From Ferrimonas marina (GTDB taxonomy: Bacteria; Pseudomonadota; Gammaproteobacteria; Enterobacterales; Shewanellaceae), in assembly GCF_900129905.1 (NCBI RefSeq), contig NZ_FQXG01000006.1:82580-146579 (forward strand): a stretch of 64,000 nt of DNA, read 5' to 3'. The position numbers and the translations under genes were made by a program. Below, one piece after another: positions 24,778-34,257 of the stretch; the first letter of the stretch is position 1; each line of letters starts with the position of its first letter. The notes under the pieces were generated by a model. It worked only from the letters and a program-made list of their open reading frames with translations. It did no database searches and was not told the origin of the DNA.

Positions 24778-26433
24778 ATGTGCAAACAACATCACGCCGG
24801 CGCGCCGCGTCGTCGAACTTGGGGGCTGGCGCCGGTTGCGCTGTCCATCAGCCTGGCCTTTGGGATGGCGTCGGTACCGGTGTCCCTGGCACAGGCGCAG
24901 CCCGTTGCCTCTGCAGTGGCACAGCAGGCTCATTCCCACGCCTGCCCGATGCATCCGGATGAGACCGGCATGGAAGGGGATCGCTGCCCCATCTGCAACA
25001 TGTTCCTGACGGAGGCCGAGGCGGCAGAGTCCGCTCATGACCATGCTGCTCACGATCATGCCGGCCACGACCACAGCGGTCATACCCACGCCTGCCCGAT
25101 GCATCCGGATGAGACCGGCATGGCAGGGGATCGCTGCCCCATCTGCAACATGTTCCTGACGGAGGCCGAGGCGGCAGAGTCCGCGCATGAGCACTCTGGA
25201 CACGATCACAGCGGCCAGGATATGCAGCTGGATCCGCTGCCCACTGCCCCGGCCTTTGACAGCCAGGTCAGCAGTGGCGAGGCGACCATCAAGTACGTCT
25301 GTCCGATGCATCCGCAGATCGTTTCCGATGTGCCCAGCACCTGTCCCATCTGTGGCATGAACCTGGAGAAGGTGGAGATGGGCACGGCCAGCGAAGAGGT
25401 GGTGGTGGGCGTTTCCGGCGGCATGCAGCAAGCCCTCGGGGTGCGCACCGAGGTTGTCGAGCGGGGCACCCTGTGGCGCTACATCAAAACCCTGGGTACG
25501 GTGCAGTACAACGAGGATGCCATCAGCCACGTCCATACCCGGGTGACCGGATGGGTGGAACAGTTGGGCGTCACCACAGTGGGACAGCGAGTGGAACAGG
25601 GCGATCTGCTCTACCAGCTGTACTCACCGGAGCTGGTCAATGCCCAGGACGATTACCTGCAGGCGATGGACTACATTGGGGCCGATCCCCGCCGAGGCAA
25701 GGAGTTGCTACGCAAAGCCCGTTTGCGCCTGGAGCTGCTGGGCATGAGTGACTCGGTAATCAACCAGTTGGAGCGCAGTGGCGAGAGCCTGTACCGGGTG
25801 CCGTTCTATGCCCCGCGCAGCGGTATCGTCAGTCAGCTCAACGTGCGTGATGGCATGTATATCCAGCCTGGCGAGACCCAGATTGAGCTGGTGGATCTCT
25901 CCACCGTCTGGGTGATCGCCGACGTGTTTGAGAATGAACAGAGCTGGCTGGAGCTGGGGCGCCCGGCGGATGTGACTGCCGCGGCCCAGGGGCTATTCGA
26001 GATTGAAGGGCAGATCGATTACATCTATCCCGAGCTCGATCCGGTCACCCGCTCCATGCAGGTGCGGGTCAAGCTCGATAATCCGGGCCAGCAACTGCGG
26101 CCGGGTTCGCTGGTGGACGTCGAGCTGTACGGTGGTCCCAGTCGTAATCTGCTGATTGTGCCGACCGAAGCCTTGATCCTCACCGGCCGTGAAAACCGGG
26201 TGGTGGTGCAGCGGGAGGACACTGGCTTCGCTTCGGTGCCGGTGCGCCTGGGGATGATGAGCCAGGGCCGGGCCGAGATCCTGGAAGGGCTGAACGACGG
26301 CGATCGGGTGGTGGTGTCTGGCCAGTTCCTGCTCGATTCGGAAGCCAGCATCCAGGGCAGCCTGCGACGGATGAGCCAGGCCAGCTCGGAGCCCGCGGAG
26401 GGGACAGACCCCCACGCCGGCCACAACCACTGA
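24778..26433 (+). CDS. cusB: CusB-like RND efflux periplasmic adaptor with three heavy-metal-binding modules
   Basis: This 551-residue membrane-fusion protein links the inner-membrane pump CusA to an outer-membrane channel for copper/silver export. After the signal segment (to SLAQAQ, about residue 40) come three HMBD modules: HACPMHPDETG...CPICNMF at residues 54-77 and 104-127, and VCPMHPQIVS...CPICGMN at 174-195. His/Asp-rich linkers separate them. The adaptor core (hairpin, lipoyl and barrel domains) follows from about residue 215. The first two modules are a 150-bp tandem duplication. ATG 24778 has an AAGGGAGA site. Confidence 0.88.
   Translation: MCKQHHAGAPRRRTWGLAPVALSISLAFGMASVPVSLAQAQPVASAVAQQAHSHACPMHPDETGMEGDRCPICNMFLTEAEAAESAHDHAAHDHAGHDHSGHTHACPMHPDETGMAGDRCPICNMFLTEAEAAESAHEHSGHDHSGQDMQLDPLPTAPAFDSQVSSGEATIKYVCPMHPQIVSDVPSTCPICGMNLEKVEMGTASEEVVVGVSGGMQQALGVRTEVVERGTLWRYIKTLGTVQYNEDAISHVHTRVTGWVEQLGVTTVGQRVEQGDLLYQLYSPELVNAQDDYLQAMDYIGADPRRGKELLRKARLRLELLGMSDSVINQLERSGESLYRVPFYAPRSGIVSQLNVRDGMYIQPGETQIELVDLSTVWVIADVFENEQSWLELGRPADVTAAAQGLFEIEGQIDYIYPELDPVTRSMQVRVKLDNPGQQLRPGSLVDVELYGGPSRNLLIVPTEALILTGRENRVVVQREDTGFASVPVRLGMMSQGRAEILEGLNDGDRVVVSGQFLLDSEASIQGSLRRMSQASSEPAEGTDPHAGHNH
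24937..25236 (+). repeat. 150-bp in-frame duplication of a metal-binding module in cusB
   Basis: The segment from 24937 recurs exactly 150 bp later at 25087. The first 100 or so bases are nearly identical (GAA to GCA is the one clear change), and the His-rich linkers then diverge. This indicates a recent gain of a module. Confidence 0.88.
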
Positions 26434-26445
26434 TAGGGGCGCAGC

Positions 26446-26538
26446 ATGCTTGAGAAAATCATCAGCGCCTCTCTGCGTCAGCGGCTATTGAATGGTGGTG
26501 CTTATCATCAGCGCCCAGGTGAGGAGGCGCTATGTTAG
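26446..26538 (+). CDS. 30-residue leader ORF 1 made from a copy of the cusA start
   Basis: The ORF reads MLEKIISASLRQR and then LLNGGAYHQRPGEEALC. Its first 13 codons copy the cusA N-terminus. Its stop TAG lies inside the ATGTTAG that starts the next ORF, so translation could be coupled. The unit recurs with a period of 86 bp. Whether the peptide is made is unknown. Confidence 0.5.
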   Translation: MLEKIISASLRQRLLNGGAYHQRPGEEALC

Positions 26539-26624
26539 AGAAAATTATCAGTGCCTCTCTGCGTCAGCGGCGGTTGAATGGTGGTGCTTATCATCAGCGC
26601 CCAGGTCAGGAGGCGCTATGTTAG
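26532..26624 (+). CDS. 30-residue leader ORF 2 made from a copy of the cusA start
   Basis: The ORF reads MLEKIISASLRQR and then RLNGGAYHQRPGQEALC. It has a GGAGG site at 26522-26526 and ends with a TAG inside the ATGTTAG of cusA itself. Between the two leader ORFs five codons differ, three of them synonymously. It may tune CusA translation by coupling, or be a harmless duplication. Confidence 0.5.
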   Translation: MLEKIISASLRQRRLNGGAYHQRPGQEALC

Positions 26625-29600
26625 AGAGAATTATCAGTGCTTCTCTGCGCCAGCGAGCGATGGTCCTTATCATCACCGCGGTGGTGGCTCTGTATGGCTG
26701 GCAGGCGATGCGCAGCACCCCGCTGGATGCTTTGCCAGACCTGTCCGATGTCCAGGTGATCATCAAGACCTCCTACCCGGGCCAGGCGCCCCAGTTGGTG
26801 GAGGATCAGATCACCTACCCGCTTTCCACTGCCATGCTGGCGGTGCCCGGTGCCCAAACCGTTCGCGGCTTCTCCATGTTTGGCGACAGCTTCGTCTACG
26901 TCATCTTTGAGGATGGCACCGACATCTACTGGGCCCGCTCACGGGTGCTGGAGTATCTGTCGCAGATCCAGGGGCAGCTGCCGCCGGGGGTGACCCCAGC
27001 GCTGGGGCCGGATGCCTCCGGGGTCGGCTGGGTCTACCAGTACGCCCTGGTGGACCGTACCGGCCAGCTTGATCTGGCCCAGTTGCGCTCGCTGCAGGAC
27101 TGGTTCATCAAGCTGGAGCTGCAAAGCGTTGCCGGGGTGTCCGAGGTGGCCACTGTAGGTGGCATGGAGCAGGCCTACCAGATCGTGGTGGACCCCCATA
27201 AGCTGGCGCTCTACCAGCTGGACCTGATGGCAGTGAAGCAGGCACTGGACAGCGCCAATGCCTCGGTGGGGGGCTCGGTGATCGAGATGGCCGAGGCGGA
27301 GTACATGATCACCGCCGCGGGCTATCGCCAGTCACTGCAAGACTTCGAGGAGATCCCGCTGGGGATCCTGTCTGAATCCGGCACCCCGGTGCTGATGAAG
27401 GATGTGGCCCAGTTGCGTACCGGCCCCGCGGCCCGACGGGGCATCGCCGAGCTGGATGGCCAGGGCGAGGTGGTGGGGGGCATCGTGGTGATGCGCTACG
27501 GCGAGAACGCCTTGACCACCATCGAGAACGTCAAGGCCAAGCTGTCTGAGATTGAGGCCGGCTTGCCGGAGGGCGTGGAGCTGGTGGTGACCTACGACCG
27601 CTCCGAGCTGATCCTCAGCTCCGTCGATAACCTCATGAACAAGGTGCTTGAGGAGATGCTGGTGGTAGCGCTGGTGTGTCTGGTGTTCCTGCTGCATGCC
27701 CGCTCAACCCTGGTGGCGGTGGTGACCCTGCCGCTGTCGATCCTGATCAGCTTTATCGTCATGGGCTGGATGGGGGTCAATGCCAACATCATGTCATTGG
27801 GGGGGATCGCCATCGCCATCGGTGCGGTGGTGGACGCCGCCATCGTGATGGTGGAGAACGCCCACAAACACCTGGAGCATTATCGAGAGCAGCATGGCAA
27901 GGCGCCGGAGGGCGAAGAGCGCTGGCGCTTGATCAAAGCCGCTTCGGTGGAGGTGGGGCCGGCGCTGTTCTTCAGCCTGCTGATTATCACCCTGAGCTTT
28001 ATCCCGGTGTTTGCCCTGGAGGCCCAGGAGGGACGGCTGTTCCACCCGCTGGCCTACACCAAGACCTTTGCCATGGCGGCCTCAGCGGTACTGGCGATCA
28101 CCTTGATCCCGGTGTTGATGGGCTACTTTGTTCGCGGCCGTATCCCGGATGAGCGCAAGAACCCGGTCAGTCGACTGCTGATTGCGCTCTACCAGCCCGC
28201 CCTCAAGGCAGTACTGCGCTTTCCCAAGAGCACCCTGGTGGTGGCGCTGCTGGCCCTGGCCAGTGCCTGGTATCCCATGACCCAGATGGGTTCAGAGTTC
28301 ATGCCAGAGCTGGAGGAGGGGGATCTGCTTTACATGCCCACCACCCTGCCGGGCGTCAGTGCCGGTAAGGCGGCGGAGATCCTGCAGCAGACCGACCGGC
28401 TGATCAAAACCGTACCCGAGGTGAAGCGGGTATTCGGCAAGGTAGGCCGGGCCGATACCGCGACGGATCCGGCCCCGCTGACCATGCTGGAGACCACCAT
28501 CATGCTCAAGCCGCGCAGCGAATGGCGCGACGGGCAGACCATGGAGGGGATCATTGCTGACCTGCAGCGCACCGTGAAGGTACCGGGGATCACCAACGCC
28601 TGGGTGCAGCCGATCAAGACCCGCATCGACATGCTCTCCACCGGGGTGCGTACCCCCATCGGGGTCAAGGTGTCCGGGGCGAATGTCGAGGAACTGGAGC
28701 GCATTGGCGCCGAAGTGGAAGCGATCCTGGCACCGTTGCCGGGCACCACCTCCGCCTTTGCCCAGCGCACCGGTGGTGGCCGCTACATCGACATCGAGCC
28801 GAACCTGACCGCTGCCGCGCGCTATGGCATGACCCTCAAGGACATTCAGGACGTGGTGCAGATGGCCATCGGTGGCATGACCGTGGGTGAGTCGGTGCAG
28901 GGACAGGAGCGCTACCCCATCAACATCCGCTACCCGCGGGAGTTGCGGGACGACATCGACAAGCTGCGCAACCTGCCGGTACTGACCAAAACCGGGAAGT
29001 ACGTGCCGCTGCAGAACCTGGCGAGCCTGACTATTTCCGATGGTGCGCCGATGCTGGCCAGTGAGAACGGCCGGTTGATCTCCTGGGTCTTTGTCGACAT
29101 CCAGGGGCTTTCCATCGGCGAGTACATTGAGCAGGCCCGCGCGGCGCTGGATCAGCAGTTGCAGCTGCCGCCACGCTACTCGGTCAGCTTTGCCGGCCAG
29201 TACGAGTACATGCAGCGGGTTGAGGCCAAGATGGAGCTGGTGATCCCGATGATGCTGGCGGTGATCTTCCTGCTGCTGATGATGACCTTCGGCTCGGTGG
29301 CCCAGGCTTCGGTGATCATGCTCAGCCTGCCCTTTGCCCTGGTGGGCAGCGCCTGGCTGCTGTACCTGCTGGAGTTCAATCTGTCGGTGGCGGTGGCGGT
29401 CGGCATGATTGCCCTGGCCGGGGTGGCTGCGGAGTTTGGGGTGGTGATGCAGGTGTACCTGAACAACGCCATCAAGGCCCACCGGCAGCGGGGACAGATG
29501 CGCCATGAGCAGGATTTGCGTGAGGCCCTGCTTGAGGGGGCGGTGATGCGGATCCGGCCCAAGGCGATGACGGTCGCCACCATCTTCTTCGGCCTGCTGC

Positions 29601-29764
29601 CGATCATGTGGGGCAGCGGGACCGGCAACGAGGTCATGCAGAAGATCGCAGCGCCTATGGTAGGCGGTATGGTCACCGCGCCATTGCTTTCACTGTTCGT
29701 GATCCCGGCGATCTACCTGCTGCTGTACCGCAACCGGCTTGAGTCAGTAGGGCAGCCTCGCTAA
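26618..29764 (+). CDS. cusA: CusA-like heavy-metal RND efflux pump (Cu/Ag)
   Basis: This 1048-residue inner-membrane proton-driven pump of the HME-RND family starts MLERIISASLRQRAMVLI. It has the family hallmark TPLDALPDLSDVQVIIKTSYPGQ, two large periplasmic loops and 12 membrane helices. IAIAIGAVVDAAIVMVENAH in the TM4 region carries the proton-relay acidic residues. The metal-specific methionines cannot be pinned by eye. The reading frame is open further upstream to 26492, but ATG 26618 matches other CusA starts and has an AGGAGG site at 26608-26613. No cusC-type outer-membrane gene is adjacent. Confidence 0.93.
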   Translation: MLERIISASLRQRAMVLIITAVVALYGWQAMRSTPLDALPDLSDVQVIIKTSYPGQAPQLVEDQITYPLSTAMLAVPGAQTVRGFSMFGDSFVYVIFEDGTDIYWARSRVLEYLSQIQGQLPPGVTPALGPDASGVGWVYQYALVDRTGQLDLAQLRSLQDWFIKLELQSVAGVSEVATVGGMEQAYQIVVDPHKLALYQLDLMAVKQALDSANASVGGSVIEMAEAEYMITAAGYRQSLQDFEEIPLGILSESGTPVLMKDVAQLRTGPAARRGIAELDGQGEVVGGIVVMRYGENALTTIENVKAKLSEIEAGLPEGVELVVTYDRSELILSSVDNLMNKVLEEMLVVALVCLVFLLHARSTLVAVVTLPLSILISFIVMGWMGVNANIMSLGGIAIAIGAVVDAAIVMVENAHKHLEHYREQHGKAPEGEERWRLIKAASVEVGPALFFSLLIITLSFIPVFALEAQEGRLFHPLAYTKTFAMAASAVLAITLIPVLMGYFVRGRIPDERKNPVSRLLIALYQPALKAVLRFPKSTLVVALLALASAWYPMTQMGSEFMPELEEGDLLYMPTTLPGVSAGKAAEILQQTDRLIKTVPEVKRVFGKVGRADTATDPAPLTMLETTIMLKPRSEWRDGQTMEGIIADLQRTVKVPGITNAWVQPIKTRIDMLSTGVRTPIGVKVSGANVEELERIGAEVEAILAPLPGTTSAFAQRTGGGRYIDIEPNLTAAARYGMTLKDIQDVVQMAIGGMTVGESVQGQERYPINIRYPRELRDDIDKLRNLPVLTKTGKYVPLQNLASLTISDGAPMLASENGRLISWVFVDIQGLSIGEYIEQARAALDQQLQLPPRYSVSFAGQYEYMQRVEAKMELVIPMMLAVIFLLLMMTFGSVAQASVIMLSLPFALVGSAWLLYLLEFNLSVAVAVGMIALAGVAAEFGVVMQVYLNNAIKAHRQRGQMRHEQDLREALLEGAVMRIRPKAMTVATIFFGLLPIMWGSGTGNEVMQKIAAPMVGGMVTAPLLSLFVIPAIYLLLYRNRLESVGQPR

Positions 29765-29785
29765 CTGCCAGAGTCTTCCTGGTGA

Positions 29786-29814
29786 GAAAAAGGGTGCCCA
29801 TGGCACCCTTTTTT
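29786..29814 (+). terminator. Bidirectional terminator between cusA and the PepSY gene
   Basis: The palindrome AAAAAGGGTGCC/GGCACCCTTTTTT is flanked by A and T runs, so it can serve both convergent genes. It touches the last codon of the minus-strand gene. Confidence 0.88.
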
Positions 29815-31462
29815 ATTGTTGCTGGCAGGCCAGGCGCCAGCCCTTGGCCAACTGTTTTTCACTCAGATGGTGGACCTCTGCCTTGGATGCGACGCCAGGG
29901 TTTTCCAATCTGACCCGGCAGCGGCCACATTGACCGGTGCCGTCGCAATCGCTGGGCGGTGGCTGACCCTGCTCGTTGAGCGCCTCGAGCAGGTTTTGAC
30001 CCTCGGCTAGCACTAGGGTCCGGGTACCATTGGGTCCCAGTACGATCCGGTGACGCTCGGGATCGCGGGCTCTATGGGGGCGCAGCTTAGTGAGCATCAT
30101 TATGCCAGAGCCAACCAGCAGCAGGCTCAGCAGGCTGAACGCCCAGATCAGCGGATGGTTGAAGCCACCGGTACCCAGGTAATCCATAAAGTGCAGCTTG
30201 AGCATCCAGTGCTTTTCCAGGGTGTGGCGGTTGTTGTGGCCGATCAGCCGGCCATCAACCGCACTGACGTAGATGCGGGTGCTCAGGTCATCATCCAGTT
30301 GCACTCGCCACAGCGAATCCTGCTCTCTGGTGCGTTCTGCACTGCGCTGCAGCCATTCGACGGCAATGACGCTGCCCGGGCCTCGATAGCTGGCCAGGGC
30401 GATGCGCTGGGCCCGCTCCGCATCAACAACAAAGGGGGCGCCGCTTTGGGCGTGGACTAAGGACAGATCCTGGCTGAAGTGGGGATAGAGCGCCCGATGG
30501 TGGACCAGTTGATACACCGGTTCGCCATCGATCAGGCTCAGGTCAAGCTGGCGGATTGGCAGCTGGGTGGGGAGTGCGCTGGGTTCGAGCAAGGGGCCAT
30601 GAGGCAGAGCTGAGCTCGACGGGGCCTGCCAGTACTGTCGGCCCGCCAAGCGCTCATGATCGACCCAACTGAAGTACAGGCCGGTGCTGGTCCAAATCAG
30701 CATCTGCAGACCGACCAGGTTTGCCAGCCAGCGGTGCCAGCGGGGCAGGCCAAAGCCAGGATAACGTTGCTGCTGACGTCGGTAGAGCAGCGCGACGCCG
30801 GCGAGCAACGCCAGCAACGCCAGGCCAGAGGCGATCATCAGCAAGGGGTTATTGATGTCCGCCCCATCGTCGTAGTCGAGGATATGCAGTCGCCACAGCA
30901 GATCAAACCAGCGCCAGGGATCGTGACGTTTGCTGACCAGCTCACCGGTGGCCTGCGAGATGTAGAGGCTGGTATGACGCCAGTCATCAAAGTTGATGCG
31001 CCAGACCGGCAGATGACGGGGGCTCAGCTCGTCAGTGGCCTCGGTGTCGAGCAGTTGCACATCTTGGATCGCCGCTTCGCCACGATAGGCAGCCAGAGCT
31101 GCCCGGATAGCCTGCGCCTCACTGATGGGCGGTAGTGGCTTGCCACTGCTGGCATCCAATCGACGTTGGCCTTCCGGAGTCTCTACCAGGTACTGCCACT
31201 GTTCGGCCACCTTGCTGAGGCTGATGGCGGTGCTCTCTGGGTAGTCTCGCAGCAGGGTTTGGGCGGATTGAGGGGCAATGTCCAGCGTCGGCTGCGGCAG
31301 AGAGACCAGTTCATCGCCGTGAATCGAGTGAATGTTGGTGAGCGCAAAGTAGCTGCCACTGATGGCCCAGATCGCCATCTGCAGCCCAACCAGAATCATC
31401 AGCCAACGATGCAGTCGCCGCGGCAGTCGCCAAGCCGCTCTTAGGGTCTTAGCCACCCACAT
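29813..31462 (-). CDS. PepSY-type four-helix membrane protein fused to a C-terminal 2Fe-2S ferredoxin domain
   Basis: The 549-residue protein has a first helix with LHRWLMILVGLQMAIWAISG (about residues 18-38). A PepSY periplasmic region and a central helix pair follow (about 205-262, with RWHRWLANLVGLQMLIWTSTGLY), then a second PepSY region and a fourth helix near 440. His residues in the LHRW, LWRLHILD, WHRW and LKLHFMDY motifs could bind heme. The cytoplasmic tail has C506, C512, C515 and C546 in a CX5CX2C...C plant-type ferredoxin pattern. It is probably a transmembrane redox protein, perhaps a periplasmic metal or siderophore reductase. Its convergent position beside cusA suggests a metal link. 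Confidence 0.75.
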   Translation of the reverse strand: MWVAKTLRAAWRLPRRLHRWLMILVGLQMAIWAISGSYFALTNIHSIHGDELVSLPQPTLDIAPQSAQTLLRDYPESTAISLSKVAEQWQYLVETPEGQRRLDASSGKPLPPISEAQAIRAALAAYRGEAAIQDVQLLDTEATDELSPRHLPVWRINFDDWRHTSLYISQATGELVSKRHDPWRWFDLLWRLHILDYDDGADINNPLLMIASGLALLALLAGVALLYRRQQQRYPGFGLPRWHRWLANLVGLQMLIWTSTGLYFSWVDHERLAGRQYWQAPSSSALPHGPLLEPSALPTQLPIRQLDLSLIDGEPVYQLVHHRALYPHFSQDLSLVHAQSGAPFVVDAERAQRIALASYRGPGSVIAVEWLQRSAERTREQDSLWRVQLDDDLSTRIYVSAVDGRLIGHNNRHTLEKHWMLKLHFMDYLGTGGFNHPLIWAFSLLSLLLVGSGIMMLTKLRPHRARDPERHRIVLGPNGTRTLVLAEGQNLLEALNEQGQPPPSDCDGTGQCGRCRVRLENPGVASKAEVHHLSEKQLAKGWRLACQQQ

Positions 31463-31592
31463 TGCCTCCCTGGCAGTAGCTCGTGGCTCAACATGCTAAA
31501 GAGTGCTGTTCATTTCCACAAGTTACGACAGCGATTGTGTTTTTCTTCTTGAAGGGAGACAGTGTTAGCGAACAGAGGAGTGAGGAGAGGCA

Positions 31593-34214
31593 ATGGAACT
31601 GCTGATCTTTGGGATGGTCGCGGCATCGCTGGGTGGTGTGGTTTTGGCTTACCTGGCGTTTTTCGGTCTGAGGACGCTGCAGCAGGAAGTGCGGGGGTTA
31701 CGTCAGGAGGTCGTCCTGTTACGCCAGCGCCTGCTAGCGCTGGAGCCAAGCCCGCCAACGCCGGCCAGTACGGGTGTGGACAAGGTGATCAAAGCGGCTG
31801 TTGCGGACTCCCCTCCTGCTGCTGAACCCTCTGGCAGAAGCGCACAACCTGAGCCTCTGCCAGCAGCCTCCCTGGGCCTTTCCCAACTGGACGAGTTTGC
31901 CGGCCAGCTATCGCAGAGCACCAGCGCATGGCTGAGCTTTGTGAAGACTCATTGGATGATCCTAATTGGCGGTTGCTCTTTGGCCCTGGCGGGGATCTTT
32001 CTGATCCATTACTCGGTCGAGTCTGGTTTGCTGAGCCCACCATTGCGGGTGGGCTTGGCTGCACTGTTTGGTTCGGGTTTGATCGGCCTGGCCAGTTGGC
32101 TGAAGGAGCATCGGGCGGATGGCCGTATTCACCCGGCCTGTGCCGGCGCAGGGGTGTTAATCCTCTATGCCTGCGCGCTGGCCAGCGGGCCGCTGTATGG
32201 CTGGTTGCCGCCAGGCTGGGCCTTTGCATTGTTGGGCCTGGTATCAGCCTTTGCCATGGGCCTGGCACTGCGACACGGCCCGGTGCTGGCAGCCATTGGT
32301 ATCCTCGGGGCCTTTGCGGTCCCACTGTTGATTGATACGGGCAGTGATAATGTCGCGGCAGCGCTGGGCTATGCGTTGATCGTCGCCGCCGGCGGCTTTG
32401 CCCTGATGCGATGGGTTTACCGTGACTGGCTTTGGTGGGGCGTATGGCTGTTAGCCTTGGCCTGGTTGGTGCTGTCACTGACACAACCGGAACAGGCATC
32501 GGGATTGCGCAGCCTTTATCTGGTATCCCTGGCCTGGATGGGATTGGCCTTTCCCCTATTAGGATTGGGACTGACCCAGTATCGCTGCGCCCTGGCGCGA
32601 CCAAGCTGGATGCAATATAGCCTGACCGCCTTATGGCTGATGCTCGCCATTGCCCAATGGGCCGTCATGTCGTTGGAAGCACACTCCTGGTGGCGCTTTG
32701 CCGGTGCGGTTCCACTGTTTGTGCTGGCGCTACTGGTATCACGGCACCCTATCCCCGGAGGGCGGTACTGGCCATGGATTGCGTTGTTGCCTCCCATTCT
32801 TGAGCTCACAGCCCAGCTGCCGTCGCTTACACCACTCTATGTCGAGGGACAGATTAGCTATCTGCTGATGGCCGCAGGCTATGGCTTGTTTGCCCTGGTT
32901 GCTGCGGGAAGCCTGGCATGGCATCAAGGGCGCGGCCAATGGGCCCTGCTCTGCTGCCTGGTCCCCTTGTTGATGATTGTGCTGGTGGATCTTCGCTTAT
33001 CGGGGGTTGCCGGTGGCTTCCTGCATTGGTCTGTCTCCCTGGGTCTTTCATCTCTGTTTGCTGCCGTCTTGTGGCGCTGGCGTTCCAGAGCAGCCGTGGA
33101 GGCCCGTGCTGGCGGTGCAACGATCAGTGCCATCCTGTTGCTGGCCGTTCAGGCAGCACTGACCCTGACCTTGGTCGCTGGCTTTGCGGAGCTGCGCCTG
33201 ACCCTGGCTTTGGCACTGCAGTGGCTCAGCTTAGTGCTGCTGTCCCGTTACTTTGAGCAGGGGCTACCAGCGCGGGCCCTGGACTGGGCCGCCAGAGGTT
33301 TGCTGACGGCGGTGGTGCTGAGGTTAACCTTGAATCCGTGGCTGCCAGACTATGGCGCGACGCCGCTGGCGCTGCTGCTGACCTACCTGGGCTGCTTCGT
33401 GATGGCCTTGGTTACCCTGGTTCAGTTATATCGCCAGCAAAGCGATCCTGTCCTGCGTCGCAGCTTTGAAGCCGGCGTGGTGCAGCTGGCGATGCTGGCC
33501 TTGATTGCCGCCACGCGCTATCAGCTCTATGGAGACCTGTTCGCAGCTCAGCTTTCCTGGCTGGAGTCCGGCATATATGTCATGGCCCTGCTCGCTGGGG
33601 CTGCGCTTTACCGCTGGCGGGGACAGCGGGACGACCATCGCTTCCTGGTGTGGCTGTCGGAGTTGCAGCTGGTGCTTGGCCTGCTCCTATACGCTGCCTT
33701 TGCGCTGTTGCAAAACCCGGTTCAGGTGGCGCAATCGGTTGGAACGACCCCGTTCTGGAATGTTCTGCTGCTGATGTACGGCGTGCCGGCACTGCTTTTG
33801 GGTCTGTTGGCCTGGCAGCGGGATGATGCCCATCGGTACGATCTGGTTTGGCTCGCGGCTTTGGCCTCCGGGGTGTTTGTGGTGCTGGAGATCCGTCACC
33901 TATGGCACGAAGGGCTGCAACCGGGCCAGCCTATTCTGACCGGTGAGCTCTACAGCTATTCGGCCCTGGGGCTGCTGGTGGGGATTGGCGTGATGCTGTT
34001 GGCTGCCCGGCGCGGCTTAACCAAGCTGCGGCGGATAGGAACCGTGGTACTGCTGGCGGTCATAACCAAGATCTTCTTTTGGGACATGGCCGATCTAGAT
34101 GGTCTCTGGCGAGTCGCCTCCTTCCTCGGCCTGGGCGTCAGCCTGCTCGGTATCGCCTATCTCTATAACCGGGCGAACCTGGAGCTGTCCGGCCAGGGCC
34201 TGGAAAGCCAATAA
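31593..34214 (+). CDS. DUF2339 large polytopic membrane protein
   Basis: This 873-residue protein has a first helix, a short coiled coil (LRTLQQEVRGLRQEVVLLRQRLLALE, about residues 25-52), a Pro/Ser-rich linker and then some 24-26 closely packed hydrophobic helices. The segment with HWMILIGGCSLALAGIFLIHYSVESGLLSP is the DUF2339 signature. Function is unknown. Start ATG 31593 has a GAGAGG site. It stands alone, divergent from the PepSY gene. Confidence 0.82.
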   Translation: MELLIFGMVAASLGGVVLAYLAFFGLRTLQQEVRGLRQEVVLLRQRLLALEPSPPTPASTGVDKVIKAAVADSPPAAEPSGRSAQPEPLPAASLGLSQLDEFAGQLSQSTSAWLSFVKTHWMILIGGCSLALAGIFLIHYSVESGLLSPPLRVGLAALFGSGLIGLASWLKEHRADGRIHPACAGAGVLILYACALASGPLYGWLPPGWAFALLGLVSAFAMGLALRHGPVLAAIGILGAFAVPLLIDTGSDNVAAALGYALIVAAGGFALMRWVYRDWLWWGVWLLALAWLVLSLTQPEQASGLRSLYLVSLAWMGLAFPLLGLGLTQYRCALARPSWMQYSLTALWLMLAIAQWAVMSLEAHSWWRFAGAVPLFVLALLVSRHPIPGGRYWPWIALLPPILELTAQLPSLTPLYVEGQISYLLMAAGYGLFALVAAGSLAWHQGRGQWALLCCLVPLLMIVLVDLRLSGVAGGFLHWSVSLGLSSLFAAVLWRWRSRAAVEARAGGATISAILLLAVQAALTLTLVAGFAELRLTLALALQWLSLVLLSRYFEQGLPARALDWAARGLLTAVVLRLTLNPWLPDYGATPLALLLTYLGCFVMALVTLVQLYRQQSDPVLRRSFEAGVVQLAMLALIAATRYQLYGDLFAAQLSWLESGIYVMALLAGAALYRWRGQRDDHRFLVWLSELQLVLGLLLYAAFALLQNPVQVAQSVGTTPFWNVLLLMYGVPALLLGLLAWQRDDAHRYDLVWLAALASGVFVVLEIRHLWHEGLQPGQPILTGELYSYSALGLLVGIGVMLLAARRGLTKLRRIGTVVLLAVITKIFFWDMADLDGLWRVASFLGLGVSLLGIAYLYNRANLELSGQGLESQ

Positions 34215-34240
34215 AAAAGCCCGCCGAAGGGCGGGCTTGA
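34213..34240 (-). terminator. Terminator of the diheme lipoprotein gene
   Basis: Read on the minus strand, AAGCCCGCC pairs with GGCGGGCTT and runs into TTTTTTAT. On the plus strand the stem follows the DUF2339 stop directly but has no T run. Confidence 0.85.
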
Positions 34241-34257
34241 TATCGCGGTGGATGGGC

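Noticed and set aside
26492-26617. N-terminal extension of CusA by 42 residues
   Set aside because: The extension is an out-of-frame reading of the 86-bp repeats. The third ATG at 26618 matches CusA starts and has a ribosome-binding site.
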